A stretch of DNA of 64,000 bases from Batillaria attramentaria (GCA_018292915.2 JACVVK020000338.1:462501-526500), one strand, 5' to 3'; positions 20,639 through 31,590 are shown, counted from the first letter of the stretch. Translations and numbers: made by a program. Notes: generated by a model not told the origin, from the sequence alone.

Positions 20639-23485
20639 CTCTCTCTCTGTCTCTCTCTCAGGCGCACACGCACTTGTGTGCATGTGTGTGTGAGCATGTG
20701 AATACATGTATGTGTAGATACTGTTGTGAAATGGGAGAATCATAGTTGCCCCCCTCCCTCTCCCACTTTCATCATACCACCTCCACTAAGCCAGGCACAC
20801 CAAACTCAGCACACTGTAGTAAGTTGCATCTGAGGTCTTAATTCTTGTTCAGTGCAAGGAACAGTGCTAGAGACGTCTTTGATATAAAAAAGTGGTACAG
20901 TTTTGCTGTGTAGATTTATGAAATAGTGTTAGCTACTTTAAGTGAAGTTGACACTATCGAGATTTATGAAAGAATTGAGATGTTCATACTTTGAACAAGA
21001 ATTGACAGTGGAGATGAAGAAGTGATCGTCTCTTTGGTTTCCTAATTCTTGATATTGTTAGCTTTCTTTATGTTGATGCTGTATTGCTATTCAGAGGGCC
21101 TATTCTAAAGCAAATGGTTGATTGACAATGGAATTGTTTTTAGAAGTTTGGTCACTCAGTGCAGCTGCTGCATTCTGCTGTAGTGTATATTCAAATGAAG
21201 CTGTTACCACAAAAAAGGAGTTACATGTACTTGCCTTGACCTGTGCTGAGTATGTGCATTACAAATTTGATCCTGAAGCCATTGACAGGGTTTCTGCTGT
21301 TCCGGATCTACCAGTCTCGCAGGAATGAAAGTACCTTCACCATACCAGGCATCAGCAATCTCCCAGGCCTAGGTATAATGGTCTTAAATATTTACCAGAC
21401 ATGCTCCTTTAAAGAGATATCCACAGTTTGTAATCTTTTTTATGGCATACAACAATTAAAACAATTCCGATGCATACATTGTATGCATCAGAATTGTTTT
21501 AATTGTAGTATGCCATAAACAAGATGGCCACCAGCCCAATATGTTGTTCCATTTAATCACCTGCTATCATCACAGTCGTTCTTTTGTAATGCCATGTGTC
21601 GGGGAGGACACACTCACACACACACCCTCTCTCTCTCTCCCTCTCTGTGAATGGACACAACTGACCGAGCTTGTCAGACCATTCTTGTTTTTGGAAGAGA
21701 GATGTCAAGTTGTTTTCTTTGAAATCTGTGACGTTTTTCCTCACTGGGATGACGCATAATACAGTTGACGTAATCACTTTGATACAATTCTTGCAATGAA
21801 AGCAGCCCCATGAAAATTGAAGTGTTGCTGCTGAGTGTAAAGATCGAATTACTAGTAATACCAGCTCAATATGTTTAACAGACAAGTCTGCGCGGCGAAC
21901 GTTTTCTCACTATGTGTTATGTCTGCTGCGCGCGCGCGTACACAAACACACACAGAGACTCGCGCGAGTGTTTGTGCATGTGCTCGATTGAGACCATTGT
22001 GGTGTTCTCTCACTCTGTTATGCTGTTGAGTGAGAGTCAGTGGCAAAAACAAAGCCCACTACATCAATGAAACTCCCGCTTTCCCCGTCTACAAATAGAG
22101 AACTTCGGAAAAGTGAGGACACATCCCCAAGAAATGCCAGCATCACGTCAATCAAACATGACATCGGCAAAATGACGCTGATATTTTGCGTCAGTGCGTG
22201 TACGTCTTGTCTTCTATGTTTGTGAGGCTGCAGTGAATTTTTCTAATTTTTTTGGTATATTTTTTATGGCACCCCAGACACATTATTTATATATAGTAGG
22301 AGCAATTCTGAGATCTAAAATGGGTTCTCCAGCACTTTCATGAGGTACGGCTTACATCAAAAGTATAACAGCGACAACCTCCAAAATTCACTCTGTTTAG
22401 AGTCCGTATTCATGCTATCTAAACTAGTGTCCAAAAGAAACGATATTAAGGGTTGGCAAGGACATACAATAAAAGCAGAACAATACAGACATTTCAGAGT
22501 GGTATATTTCATTAGCAAATGTTTCTGGTATTCCCGAGCGCAGACGCTGTATTTGGGACATGGAATACGTAAACCTATGTTTTTAGGCCTCGGGGATCAC
22601 TTTGCACAAAAACATTCTGACAACAGTTTGGTATCGTTTCCTTTGGACACTAGTTTATTTCCAAAAAAAATGGAGTGATTTAGATAAATATTACGCCTCT
22701 AAACGCTAGAACGCCAACTTTTCTGAAAAGGGCGATAATTCGCAAATCATGTGTGCAATCGTACCCGGATCGGGCCCTCAGTTCAAAGATCTTGATTCAT
22801 TAAGAAACCCCAAGTTTGAAATCGATCGGTTGAGTATTTTGGGAGATACAGGCATCTGAACTGGGTTCACATGCAATGTCCACTGAGGTACAGTTTACTT
22901 GAAAAATGTAAGAGCGACCATTTCCTAATAGTGACTCTGTTCACTGGCAGAGTCCATATTCAAGCTATCTACTTCCAAAAAATTGACGGATTTAAATAAA
23001 TATTACGCCTGTAAACGCGAGACAACCAACTTGTCTCAAAAGGGCGATAACTCCCAAATCACGCAAATCGCCAAACGCTCCTCTAATCACAAATTTTGAT
23101 ATACAGTCAAACACGCTTAAGCCGAACTCGCCCGGGGAATGAAAAATTGTTTCGCTTATCCGAGTTTCTGCATATCCGAGTTCGGATAAGCCAAACCTTT
23201 CCCGAGAAATTACCCTGCAGTTCGGCTTAAGCAAGTTTTTTTTCAGGATAAGTTGTAAAATCACTTGGAATGTTTGTAAAACGTTTTTTTAAAAGAAAAT
23301 ATCTTTGCTTCCCTTTGCAACTGAAACATCGATTTGATAATTTTGTGAAAGTTTGTAGACGTGTATGCTGCTTTTCTATGGGCAAATGTATATGTATATG
23401 CAAATGTGTATAATGGCAACGGTCTGAGAGAGACACGGGTCGAGGTTATTGATTCCTGAGACTAGTAACGCATACAAAACTCAAA

Positions 23486-23526
<41 letters not shown>

Positions 23527-23746
23527 AAATGAATAAGATCAAAACACTGAGTGACAAGTTACAAGTGCTGTCTTCAGTGGGGCTTTATTTATAAAAAAAA
23601 CAACCTGTAAAACTAAATGGTGAAAACACACGCACACACACACAAATGCGCGCGCATTACTGTACGCACAAATCAATGCACGCTCCACTCCGTTCCTGCA
23701 CTCCCCCCCCCCACCCCCTCACCTCCACCCCTCCCCCACCATCACA

Positions 23747-23789
<43 letters not shown>

Positions 23790-25437
23790 GCGCGCTTCTA
23801 TACGCACAAGCCAATGCACGCTCCATCTCCCCCCCCCCTCCCCCTCACACACACACACACACACACACACACTGGGAGACTGCATGTTACACACTCCCTC
23901 CCCTACACACGCCAAAAGAAACAATCGTGCACGCACAAATCTAAGCCCGAGCTCACATCCTTTCGACTAGTCCATAAACCACGCCCATCGCAAATCTCCC
24001 AAGGTTACCTTTCGACCTGCCCCTCCCCTGAGCCCCTCGGCCATCCCATCTCTAACCCTGAACCCACCACCTAATTCACGCACGCAAACTTACCACTCTT
24101 TCGGGGGAGCCTATTATAGAGGGAACTCGTACAGGTCTATTTTTAGACGGTTAGGGTTAAGGTTAGGTTTAGGGTTTGGTTAGGGTTTGAACGCCCTATC
24201 GGGCGTTTCCGGAATCCCGTGACCTCAGGTGACGTCCGTCTAAAAATAGACCTCAATAAGATCAAAATGACCATAATAGCCTTCACCTCTTTCTGTCCAA
24301 ACAATGGCGCCTGCTAAACATGTGGCACGCGTCATCAGTTTCCCGCATACTGAAAAACAGGTGACGCGTTCGTTTCCGTGGGATAATTACAGCCGTGACG
24401 AAATATGTTTATCCTCCTGACGTGTTTTTCAAGCAAAAATTAAAAAATAAGTCTCTCCGACAGTGTTTAGAGTTCGGCGTATCTGTCAAAATCACGTTTG
24501 AGATATCCGTGTTTGAGTTAGCTATTTTTTGACAGAGTTTGGCTTATCCGAATTAGAAATAGTCTTACAAAGAGGGGGGTCTGGCGGGGAATTGGTTTTC
24601 GTTTCTGTTATCCGAGTTTTTTGCTTAAGCGTGTTTCGTTTAGGCGAGTGCGGCTGTATTTGGAGACCCCAAATTTGACGCCATTCGGCTGAGTATTTTC
24701 GAAGAAACAGGCCTGGACACAAATCTCACACACACACACAGACGGCACTCAGTGTAGCGTGGAAGTGTGTTCGCTGCACCATACACGTCAGCATCGATGA
24801 CGCATGTTTTCTCACGTCATTGTCAGAGTTATACTTGCAAAATCGTCTCTGCGGGAGATCAGCAGTTACGTGTGTTTGTACTAACACAGAGGCTTGCCTA
24901 TGAATGTGGAAGATTTAGCCTGTTCTATGATGTTTCCATTACTATGAAAACAACATAAAAAAGAAGCTATGTTCATGTTATTCAGATCTAAACTTAAACT
25001 TTATATTGAAAATAATTAACACAAGTGCTGATCCCACACAAATCAGAAGACAGCACAACCTTAAGATGGAAAGTACATGTACAATTATACATGTATATGC
25101 TAAATGTCAAATTTTTTCATGCATGGATGTATTTATACTGTAACGTTGAGTACTGGTCTTTGTTGTAGAGGGTAGGAGTCAGTTTTCTCTGCACAAGTAT
25201 AAGCTGTAACAGTAAATGGACCGTGCTCCTGTCTTTTTACTCTTCTGAAAACCAGAGACATAGATAGGACTATGTCTCTGAGAAAACTATGAAATGTGAC
25301 AGACAGTGTTTAAGTAATTGTCTTTTTTTTGTTTGTTAGGAACTCCTGGCAGTGGATACGAGGACATTGACAAAAGCCCGCATGCACCATATAGCACCGT
25401 GGAGTCTGCACAGTCACATGACACTGTTGCTAAATAA
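13076..25437 (+). CDS. AGTRAP: Type-1 angiotensin II receptor-associated protein homologue (seven coding exons)
   Basis: Exons 13076-13102, 15582-15616, 17674-17785, 18485-18572, 20401-20449, 21251-21372 and 25340-25437 give 531 nt, 176 aa; human AGTRAP is 159 aa. Every intron is GT-AG and all six junction phases agree. Shared features with AGTRAP in order: a nine-residue first exon ending in LK; HFILSTWG (residues 15-22); LWAIISSDSTDAV (about 44-56); ILHDIILLGLYEPRGYD (about 67-83); RFGLGMCI; LILKPLTGFLLFRIYQ (about 110-125); and a polar tail with GYEDID. Hydrophobic segments lie at about 10-30, 31-50, 57-78 and 104-124, with a cytoplasmic Ser/Thr-rich tail. The vertebrate protein binds the AT1 receptor tail and promotes its internalisation. 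Molluscs lack a clear AT1 receptor, so the partner here is unknown. The start was chosen because exon 1 ends in phase before GTAAGT and matches the human exon 1 length. Confidence 0.85.
13530..15545 (-). mobile_element. Decayed CR1/jockey-like LINE in AGTRAP intron 1
   Basis: Minus-strand pieces appear in the expected order. An endonuclease piece (VYRKDRNRDSGGVLIAIRKEI, about 15540-15425) is followed by a pre-RT region (TTDIRKLLRNRDKMYKIYRQWKKFG, about 15280-15200). RT motifs follow (LVTPIFKKGE, NYRPVSLTSM, FRSNCSCETQL about 14700-14560; DVIIMDFMKVFDIVNH about 14460-14400; a degenerate catalytic box FADE about 14180). A C-terminal piece with RRESL lies at about 13900-13640. Frameshifts and stops separate the pieces, and the endonuclease-to-RT joint is deleted. 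It is a dead element. Confidence 0.78.
15324..15357. repeat. 34-nt near-perfect palindrome
   Basis: Arms 15324-15339 and 15342-15357 pair at 15 of 16 positions around a 2-base centre. Confidence 0.92.
15582..15616 (+). CDS. AGTRAP: AGTRAP coding exon 2
   Basis: Eleven codons plus TG (VIVFVHFILST, W split) between TTCTGTTTCAG and GTAAGT. This microexon starts the first membrane segment. It lies about 20-40 bases from the edge of the LINE fragment that fills intron 1. Confidence 0.82.
15686..15795 (-). mobile_element. L2-like 3' tail, isolated
   Basis: On the minus strand, caatgcgccctagaaataccattt-type sequence runs into (att)n, with gcgcattgagttttatttaaa before it. It resembles the 6425-6480 tail but is from another subfamily. 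Confidence 0.5.
15800..17040. other. AGTRAP intron 2, nothing recognised
   Basis: AT-rich intron DNA; short frames only, no splice-flanked coding stretch, no clear mobile element. Confidence 0.5.
17045..17340 (+). repeat. Dispersed repeat, intron 2 copy
   Basis: Matches 19570-19850 in order (gactcaaaaaa, gtgaactgaatttgt, ggaaaatggaca, cagtgacca, attcaccataacaagaga, gtccatca, aattctggtt). Poly-T tracts lie at 17160-17180 and 17226-17242. Confidence 0.72.
17674..17785 (+). CDS. AGTRAP: AGTRAP coding exon 3
   Basis: One base completing Trp, then 37 codons including GTYLYVHAFVLACGLWAI and STDAVLM. Acceptor TTTTCATGGCAG, donor GTGAGT. It has clear similarity to the human second membrane segment and the DSIDA motif. 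Confidence 0.87.
18118..18415 (+). repeat. G-rich block with (TG)n in AGTRAP intron 3
   Basis: Runs of G at 18132-18140 and 18177-18190, then (TG)n to about 18233, then alternating ggggcccc-type palindromes through 18395. It has strong potential for quadruplex or hairpin structures. No coding sequence recognised. Confidence 0.75.
18485..18572 (+). CDS. AGTRAP: AGTRAP coding exon 4
   Basis: 29 codons plus one base (third membrane segment with ILHDIILLGLYEP) after TTTCTTTGCAG. The donor GTTGGT is weak but is the only one that keeps phase with exon 5. Confidence 0.82.
18735..19508 (+). mobile_element. Pearl/Helentron-like element B
   Basis: Opposite orientation to element A. Its 5' end lies at gactcatgtgtaacaaagtgagtc (18735) with subterminal CAGTCTG-type repeats and a C run. 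Its 3' end has CACAAGGGAGCC (about 19475-19486), then a short GC hairpin and CTAG followed by T (19505-19509). The core has AGGTCA palindromes at about 18915, 19060, 19195 and 19330. Confidence 0.62.
19560..19860 (+). repeat. Dispersed repeat, intron 4 copy
   Basis: Second copy of the 17045-17340 repeat, without the long poly-T tracts. Confidence 0.7.
20401..20449 (+). CDS. AGTRAP: AGTRAP coding exon 5
   Basis: Encodes SALVSASHRNEYRFGLG across its split ends. Acceptor ATATTTGCAG, donor GTATCC. An alternative acceptor at 20380 would break the phase. Confidence 0.82.
20515..20700 (+). repeat. Fragment of the 2.1-kb repeat family with (CA)n
   Basis: The start ctggccgccagcccaatatgt and taatgccatgtatcacaca match the 5' end of the 3838 element. 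A CA run at 20592-20634 and a TC run follow. Confidence 0.6.
21251..21372 (+). CDS. AGTRAP: AGTRAP coding exon 6
   Basis: 40 full codons with LILKPLTGFLLFRIYQSRRN, the best-conserved stretch, then a basic juxtamembrane segment. Acceptor GTGCTGAG, donor GTATAA. Confidence 0.85.
21439..21519 (+). repeat. 81-nt near-perfect palindrome in AGTRAP intron 6
   Basis: Arms 21439-21477 and 21481-21519 pair at 37 of 39 positions around a 3-base loop. In the AGTRAP transcript this would be an exceptionally stable hairpin. Confidence 0.95.
23104..24656. mobile_element. pogo-like DNA transposon (non-autonomous)
   Basis: The terminal sequences begin CAGTCAAACACGCTTAAGCC (left) and, reversed, CAGCCGCACTCGCC (right), the CAG start typical of pogo/Tigger elements. 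TA flanks both ends (23102-23103 and 24657-24658). The related repeat copy at about 5588-5610 lacks the insert and reads straight through ttttgatatatttgg. Subterminal 'ttatccgagtt' motifs occur at both ends. The interior holds CA microsatellites and no transposase frame. Confidence 0.75.
24133..24253. repeat. Small fold-back element with telomere-like core
   Basis: 18-bp perfect inverted arms at 24133-24150 and 24236-24253 enclose degenerate ttaggg repeats (24151-24189) and the small hairpin acgccc-tatc-gggcgt. It is nested inside the pogo-like element. Confidence 0.7.
25340..25437 (+). CDS. AGTRAP: AGTRAP coding exon 7 (terminal)
   Basis: Begins GA after TTTGTTTGTTAG and encodes TPGSGYEDIDKSPHAPYST and a further 12 residues to TAA (25435-25437). 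The tail is polar and Ser/Thr-rich, like the receptor-binding tail of vertebrate AGTRAP. Confidence 0.83.
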
Positions 25438-25805
25438 TAGCAGCTGCAAATGTAGCACTGAACAGTCTGTGCAGAAAACCATGCATTTGAGTATGGGTAC
25501 CATGTTGCATAACGATGGCAACAATATTCACAATTTTTGGGTTCTGTAGGCTTGTGCCTGGCAAAATGCTGAACTGAAATGTGCTGTACTATTTACATCT
25601 TTATGCAGTGTGGTTCATGGAATGTTCACAATGCTTCTTTACTGCTGAAATCTCAAAAAAATCAAGTAATTATTTCCCATTTGTGGAGTTTGCACTTTGA
25701 GTCGTGTGTTTGTTAACATTCTGTGCTGAAATGGTGCTGCTAAGGAAATGTTAGTACATCTCACCCTTGTTCCATTTTTGTAGGGTATTTTTTTTAGTAT
25801 TCATC

Positions 25806-25863
<58 letters not shown>

Positions 25864-26020
25864 AAGGGAGAGAGAGAGAGAAATTTGTCCAGAGACAAAC
25901 AAGTACTGGTTCCAGTTTCCTTTAATGTGATGATGGCGAAAAGGTGCACTTTCAATACATACACATGTATTAGAATAAGATTTTCATGTACAAAATATTC
26001 GTAATGTCAAATTTGTCTTG

Positions 26021-26065
<45 letters not shown>

Positions 26066-26820
26066 CATTCCAAGTCAAGAACCATTTTGTTTTTTCTGCC
26101 TTTTAGGTACTAGTGTACAGCTCTTTTGACATTCATGTAAATACTGCCAGGGTACGATACATGTGATACCTTCAACTATGTTGTGTGCGTGTGTGTCAAA
26201 CTGAAGTAACAGAATGAAAATGGGCTTATTCAACCAGTAAAAATATTTTTTACAAGCTAGTTCCAGTAATAACTTGATGCATTGTCCTTCTTTGAAAATA
26301 CACCTCCACAATTTTTAATGGAGACTCTTTCTTACGTTCATTCCTTGTGAACAATTCTGAACCATGGGAAATGGGTGCATCCAGACTGGTTTGGAAATGA
26401 AAGGTTTTTTGTATGTGTGTGTGCTGTCACAGCATTCCGACCGTTTCTGCTTTGGTTATTTACAAGTTGAAATATCTCTGCATTCAAGGATATATGTGTA
26501 TGTGTTGCCGCATACAGTCAGCGTGGGACCATAATTATGCCACAGGTCACTGGTTTTAGATACTGATTACCCCGTGTAGGTAGTATTTGCCAACAAAGTG
26601 TTCTGTGACGAGGTAGGCAGCTGTAAATCTAGACCTTTGAAGGTCATTTACATAGATTTATCTTTTCCGTATGTTCTTCAGGGCAGAACAGTACTTTTGA
26701 GGGATGCGTAAACTTATTGATACTTGAACTCTACACCAGGCTGTCCAAGACAGGGTTGCATGTTTCTCAGTGCGCGTGAATACGAAAGGGTCTCCAAATA
26801 AAGTTTTGTTGAAAAGTTTG
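25438..26820 (+). other. AGTRAP 3' UTR
   Basis: Follows the stop codon without further coding signals and contains TG microsatellites at 25808-25850 and 26027-26063. It ends with AATAAA at 26797-26802. The length, about 1.4 kb, is inferred from the signal. Confidence 0.6.
26797..26802 (+). terminator. Polyadenylation signal of AGTRAP
   Basis: Canonical AATAAA, followed within 40 bases by T/GT-rich sequence (ttttgttg, tttgtcat). Confidence 0.6.
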
Positions 26821-28560
26821 TCATCTTTGCCAATGTGTGCTTAATGTGTTTTGTACCAGCAACAGGTATGCACCAAATATGCCTTGCCCAGGTTGCAGAT
26901 GGCTTGGGTAAGGGGTAAGAAAGCTTTTATGATACTGTTTACTGATATAATTGCAAAGGCACAAAGACATAGAGCTTACATTAGTTCCAGTGGTTTACCA
27001 CGAAAGTAAGTTAGTTAGTTATTTAGGGCTTAACGCCACACAAGCAACAAAGACTGCTGGTATTTCGCAGCTAACACGGTCCCATCCTGCCAGGTCCTTT
27101 AAAACATAAAGGGGCTAGCTTAAAACATGATGCAAATATATATTAAAAAATTGTAAAGCTTAAATGAGATCCAGTACAAGATTAATTTCTTCAGGACTAA
27201 AAAAATTATCACAGGTTGTGTTATACTAGGACTATATTTTATAAAAGAGGTTAGACTCTTTCAGGAAACTGAAGACGAAAGAAACCACAAGATTCAATTT
27301 TTTGCCATAGCTACAGCACAGGCATTCAGACTCTTACCTCTAGTAGCACACATTTTTGGTAACATTTCATTTTTCTGGAGGGTGATTAGCGACGTATGTA
27401 CACCCTAAAAAAATCTGCACACTGATTTGTCAGGAAATGATGTGTGGCGCGGTTGAAAGGGCTGGATGTTAAGAAGAAAGCATGTGCTCATGTGCATGCA
27501 CTGGCATTCAAGCAAAATGAAATTTCTCCCCCAAAATAACTGTGCCCCGGCCCCGACATATGAGTTCCAAATGTTTGAAATGATGCACTTTCTGCATGTC
27601 TTTGGCTCATGATGCATCTTAAGAGTGTTTTTGTGAACCACTGAGTGGGTTATGGAAAGTCATAACTCACATTTTTGCTCCGTTTCCTATTTTCAGACGT
27701 AAAGCACCCGCAGTTAATTCATTGAAAATTTGCACTGGGGAGTGTGATGTAAATGCATTTTCACCTCTCTTTCATTTGTCTGCAGCTTGGTCAGTCAGGT
27801 ATAACATATTTGCTTCTTTACACTATCCCCTGGTGGGAAAGGATGGTACCTGTATAGGGGTGGTCATGTTACAAGAGTTTTATTTCCAGTGGTGAATGCA
27901 ACACGGGTTCAGGATTTTCCTTTCATTTTAGCTTATCCATTCCTATAGCTTTCTATTTGAAAGCTTGCCTCTTGAACTCTCCACTCTCTCACTCAGAACG
28001 GAACGGGGTAAAAAGTGTTACCTGCAGGGCAACTTTTCCCTTGAATAGCAAAAAGAATATGTATGGGCATTAACTGCAATAAAACACACATGGAAAACTT
28101 CAAATCATGAGCACTTTATTCGCTCCATATACAACTCTGGTCACATATAACTTTAAATTTCAATGATGTTATTGTTAGATTAACAACAACAACAAAATCG
28201 TACTTGTGTTACTGACCCAGAAGTCTAACATCACTGAAACTTCTGTCCAACTGCACTGTACTTTAAGGATCAGAAGAACAAATGCCGCACTCAAGAGCAA
28301 ACCGTTTCAACGCTGAGCACTCTCTGCTTTGACAAAATTATGTGCAATCTGGCACATCAATATTGAGAAGATTCGACTTAAATTGTAAATGTGTAATCTT
28401 GCACTTTTCCAAAATCAAACAGCTAACATTCCATCACCACATAAGTAGACAATAAATTGGGTCAACATACTTTATCAGTGCATCTTGAATTAAATGAGAC
28501 TATGCTGGCCTTCAATGTCTAAAGTTGAATATGTTTATGTCAGGGCTTAAAATGGTCCAT
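26821..28560. other. Convergent intergenic DNA, little recognised
   Basis: Bases 26995-27120 look like the tail of a SINE (ttagggcttaacgcc, cacacaag). The rest shows no gene. TTTATT at about 28118 is an AATAAA on the minus strand but has no gene upstream to serve. Confidence 0.4.
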
Positions 28561-29120
28561 TATCCAAGAGGGAAAGTTTGTTGCCACAAGCGCTGCAGAC
28601 GTGCTATGCTAGGGGAGTCTGAGGGCATTCCCCCCCCCCCCCCCCCCCCAAACCAGTTTTGAAGTTCCTTCTGTATAGTGTGTGTGTGTTCGGATGAAAT
28701 CGCGGCTATATCCTAAACCACCTCGTTGAAGGGCTTTTTAATTTGAGATGAAATGGGCATCCATATGCTGCAGAGGTTCCTTTCATGATTTTTCTCTTGC
28801 TGCATTTTTAGTTGAGCTACCACCCACTTAGAGAAATCAGTCATGTTATGTTTTCAAATCGTTCAAATGCCTTCATTTTCTAGAATTCGGAAGCCCGTTC
28901 AATTATACTGAACAGCCTCGTAGCCAAGCTGTGTAGCTCTAACAGATTCTGTATATATATAAAAAAAACAAATCTGAGGTATGGGTGGGTTGCATACAGG
29001 GCCAAATATCTCTAAAAAAAAAAAAGAAAAAAAAAGACTCCTTCAGATAACTTAATCCCAGCATTCTTGTCATGTGTGACAACTGCACATAATTATGGCA
29101 GGAACTACTGCACTGTTATA

Positions 29121-30412
29121 TACACATGCAAAAAAGTTAAGCAGCCCTAAATTTGACCTACTGTCGCAGGGTACTGTAAGTATTAACATGGCACATCTTA
29201 TTTTTGACAAGACTGGTATTTCCATAGCGATGATGAAAACAGCCAAGTGTGACAGTGAGGCACTGGCTCTATGTGGCGTGCACGAGCATCACGCCACCCA
29301 CGCACTGGCCAAAATGAAGTTTGCTCACTCCACAGATACATGCATGTTTGAGGCAGTTTCACACTGCACAGTCACTGTCCTACAAGATGGAACGAAGAAG
29401 AATGTCAGAAGAACGTTGGCAAATTATTGGCATGCATTCTACTGGTATGACCTGCAGAGCTATAGGACGTCAACTGCGATACCAAACGTCGGTAATCAGC
29501 CGATTGATAAGAAAACATGCTGAAACGAACACTGTGAAGGACCGGCCACGATCAGGCAGACCACGTGTTACTACCCAGCGTGAAGACAGGGCGCTCTACC
29601 GACTCGTACGGCAACAGCCGAGGCTCCGTCATGGTCTGGGGGTGCATTCTCACATGACTGCAAGCTGGACCTGGTGACCATTCGTGGCAACTTGACAGAA
29701 GACCCTACATCCGGGAGGTCCTGCAGCCTGCTGTTGTCCCTCATTTTGACGCCCACCCACTCGCCACGAGACCTGTGTTCATGGATGACAACGCCAGGCC
29801 TCATCGTTCCAGAGCAGTCGCAGCATACCTCCAAGCAAGAGGCGGTGACAACATTTCCATGGCCTGCCATGAGTGCAGACCTCAATCCGCTGGAGCATGT
29901 ATGGGACTTGCTTGGCCGTCGAATACAGTCACTGGACCCTCCTGTGCAAAATCCCCATGAACTGGAAGCAGCATTGCAACGGGAGTGGCAGCAGCTCACC
30001 ATCTGGCATATCCGATGCCTCAGCGGAGGGATGAGACGTAGGGTTCAGGCAGTCATCAATGTACAGGGAGGATACACCCGGTATTGACTTCGGTTTGCTG
30101 TTATGCTGTCTGGAAACTTTAATTGCTGTTTTCTTACCAAAATTAATTTCTGAACCAACTGAATGAAATTGTTTTTACCAAACTCAAACATGCCACGTTT
30201 ATTACCAGAAATGGTGCACATCTTCTTCAATATTATGAACGCGCATTGTCAAGCACTGAACCATATTTCTATCGTTTATGTATTGTGAAATTGTCATACT
30301 TTTATGTAATACAGAACATTTGGATGAACTTGAGCGTTGCTTTCTTTTTATCAGTATTATATCGCGTCCTTAGCGAGAAATGTTGGGGTTGCTTAACTTG
30401 TTTCCATGTGTA
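29121..30412 (+). mobile_element. Tc1/mariner-like transposon relic
   Basis: Imperfect terminal inverted repeats of about 28 bp start TACACATG at both ends (29121 and, reversed, 30412) and share aagttaagca. They are flanked by duplicated TA (29119-29120 and 30413-30414). The pre-insertion sequence gttatagttt matches the intact repeat at about 10745. Length 1,292 bp. It carries a broken transposase. Confidence 0.85.
29387..30087 (+). pseudogene. Tc1-like transposase pseudogene, internally deleted
   Basis: Begins MERRRMSEERWQIIGMHS with a paired helix-turn-helix DNA-binding region (CRAIGRQLRYQTSVISRLI) and the linker RPRSGRPRVT. It then jumps at about 29617 to GSVMVWGC, so the segment that should hold the first catalytic Asp is gone. 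After the jump there is an in-frame stop. The second catalytic region (FMDDNARPHRSRAV, about 29778) and the third (LNPLEHVWDLLGRR, about 29880) lie in different frames. The end GGMRRRVQAVI...GGYTRY is intact. It cannot encode active transposase. Confidence 0.85.
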
Positions 30413-30757
30413 TAGTTTAATATTAAGAATAACAGAGCGTTTAGCTAAATAACGAGAAACACAAGTTCCAATCTTGCGATTTCGTAAGTACAGTCCAAGG
30501 TATTCAAGTCCACATTTTACCAGCCTTCTAGGTCGTCCAGATTGAATGTAAAAATTCTGTCGTGGAAGTCACAACAGCAACAGGGAAATCACAAGACACA
30601 ACCAAGCTTTCTCTGTCAGAGAACCTACGTGAGGCTGACGTCAAACGTTTAGTTCTAGGCATCAGAGTGATCTCTCCCTCTCTAAAGATTCTAGATCCTC
30701 TACCGCGTATCTTTGGTGGGTCTTACAGATTTGAAGAGAGAATGACCAAAGAAAGAA

Positions 30758-31507
30758 CTACAGAGGCAGAAGCCTACACGGTTCCCTTGTGACAAGGGTC
30801 AAGGTCATTCAAGAGTATGTAAAACTCATTACTATCTATCATCATGTCAAGTAAGGTGTCTCTGGTGTTCCCCAGCCGCGAATTAGTCTTTGTGGCTTGC
30901 GCGGCTTTAAGCCCTAAAAACTCACTCACTCACTCTGGTGTTCCCAGTTCCTGTCAATATTACAGTTTTCCCCAAAACTGTGTATGGCCTTGACCTGTAG
31001 TCATGCTCATTCAAATGAGATCTCATCAATGTCTTTCATTATGCCAAGTTTGACACATCCAGTATTTGTAGTTCCTTTGAAAACGGTAATGTTAAAATTC
31101 ATAACAGACAGCTTTAATGACTTTGACTGAAGGTCAAGGTCATTCAAAATGGTATGTGTGCATAGGTCTTATCACTGTTATCGCATGCCAGGTTTGGCGC
31201 CTTGGCTGTTTGTTATTTCTGAGAAAATGCCAGTGTTAAGGTTCCACCAAAATAGCTTGCATGGCCTGACACAAGGCCACTGAATACATGTATATATATA
31301 TATATGAAGTTTAAAAGCTCTGGTATTTGTAGATTGTGAGAAAATGCCAATGTAAAATTTTCAAACCGACAGCTTTAGTGACCTTGACTCAACTGTCAAG
31401 ATCATTTAAAATGATACGTTTTGAACGGTCTTAGGGCTGTCTATCAGCATGCCAAGTTTGGTGCCTCTGTTGTTTGTAGATTCTGAGAAAATGACCATTT
31501 CAAACTT

Positions 31508-31547
<40 letters not shown>

Positions 31548-31590
31548 GATGGAGGGTTATTACATAGACCCCCTTTGTTACACAAGGCAG
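30758..31590 (-). mobile_element. Pearl/Helentron-like element C
   Basis: The left end on the plus strand has a GAGGC-type hairpin then ttcccttgtgacaagggtc. The right end is gatggagggttattacatagaccc...ttgttacacaagg. AGGTCA motifs lie at 30798, 31130 and others, more decayed than in A. A SINE-like tail (gcgcggctttaagccctaaaaac) is inserted at about 30880-30945. A CA run lies at 31511-31542. Confidence 0.6.

Larger units (their letters stand above)
21522..24960 (+). mobile_element. 2.1-kb dispersed repeat, copy 2, split by a pogo-like insertion
   Basis: Same block order as 3838-5935. Relative to that copy it has an extra segment at about 22425-22660 and the 1.55-kb insertion at 23104-24656. 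The ends correspond to aacaagatggccaccagccc and aaaacaacataaaa. Confidence 0.72.
28560..30700 (+). repeat. CRE-site repeat family, copy 2, split by a Tc1-like insertion
   Basis: Left part 28690-29120 (ctaaaccacctcg, gatgaaatgggca, ggttgcatacagggccaaatatct, actactgcactgttata) and right part 30415-30660 (tattaagaataacagag, gtcacaacagcaacagggaaatcaca, gaggctgacgtcaaac) rejoin exactly into the order seen at 10360-11010. Bases 28560-28670 carry the G/C-rich module also found at 1-180 and 57610-57790. Confidence 0.75.

Noticed and set aside
23617..24074. 117-aa and other frames rich in His/Thr/Pro
   Set aside because: Translations of CA microsatellites inside the pogo-like element.
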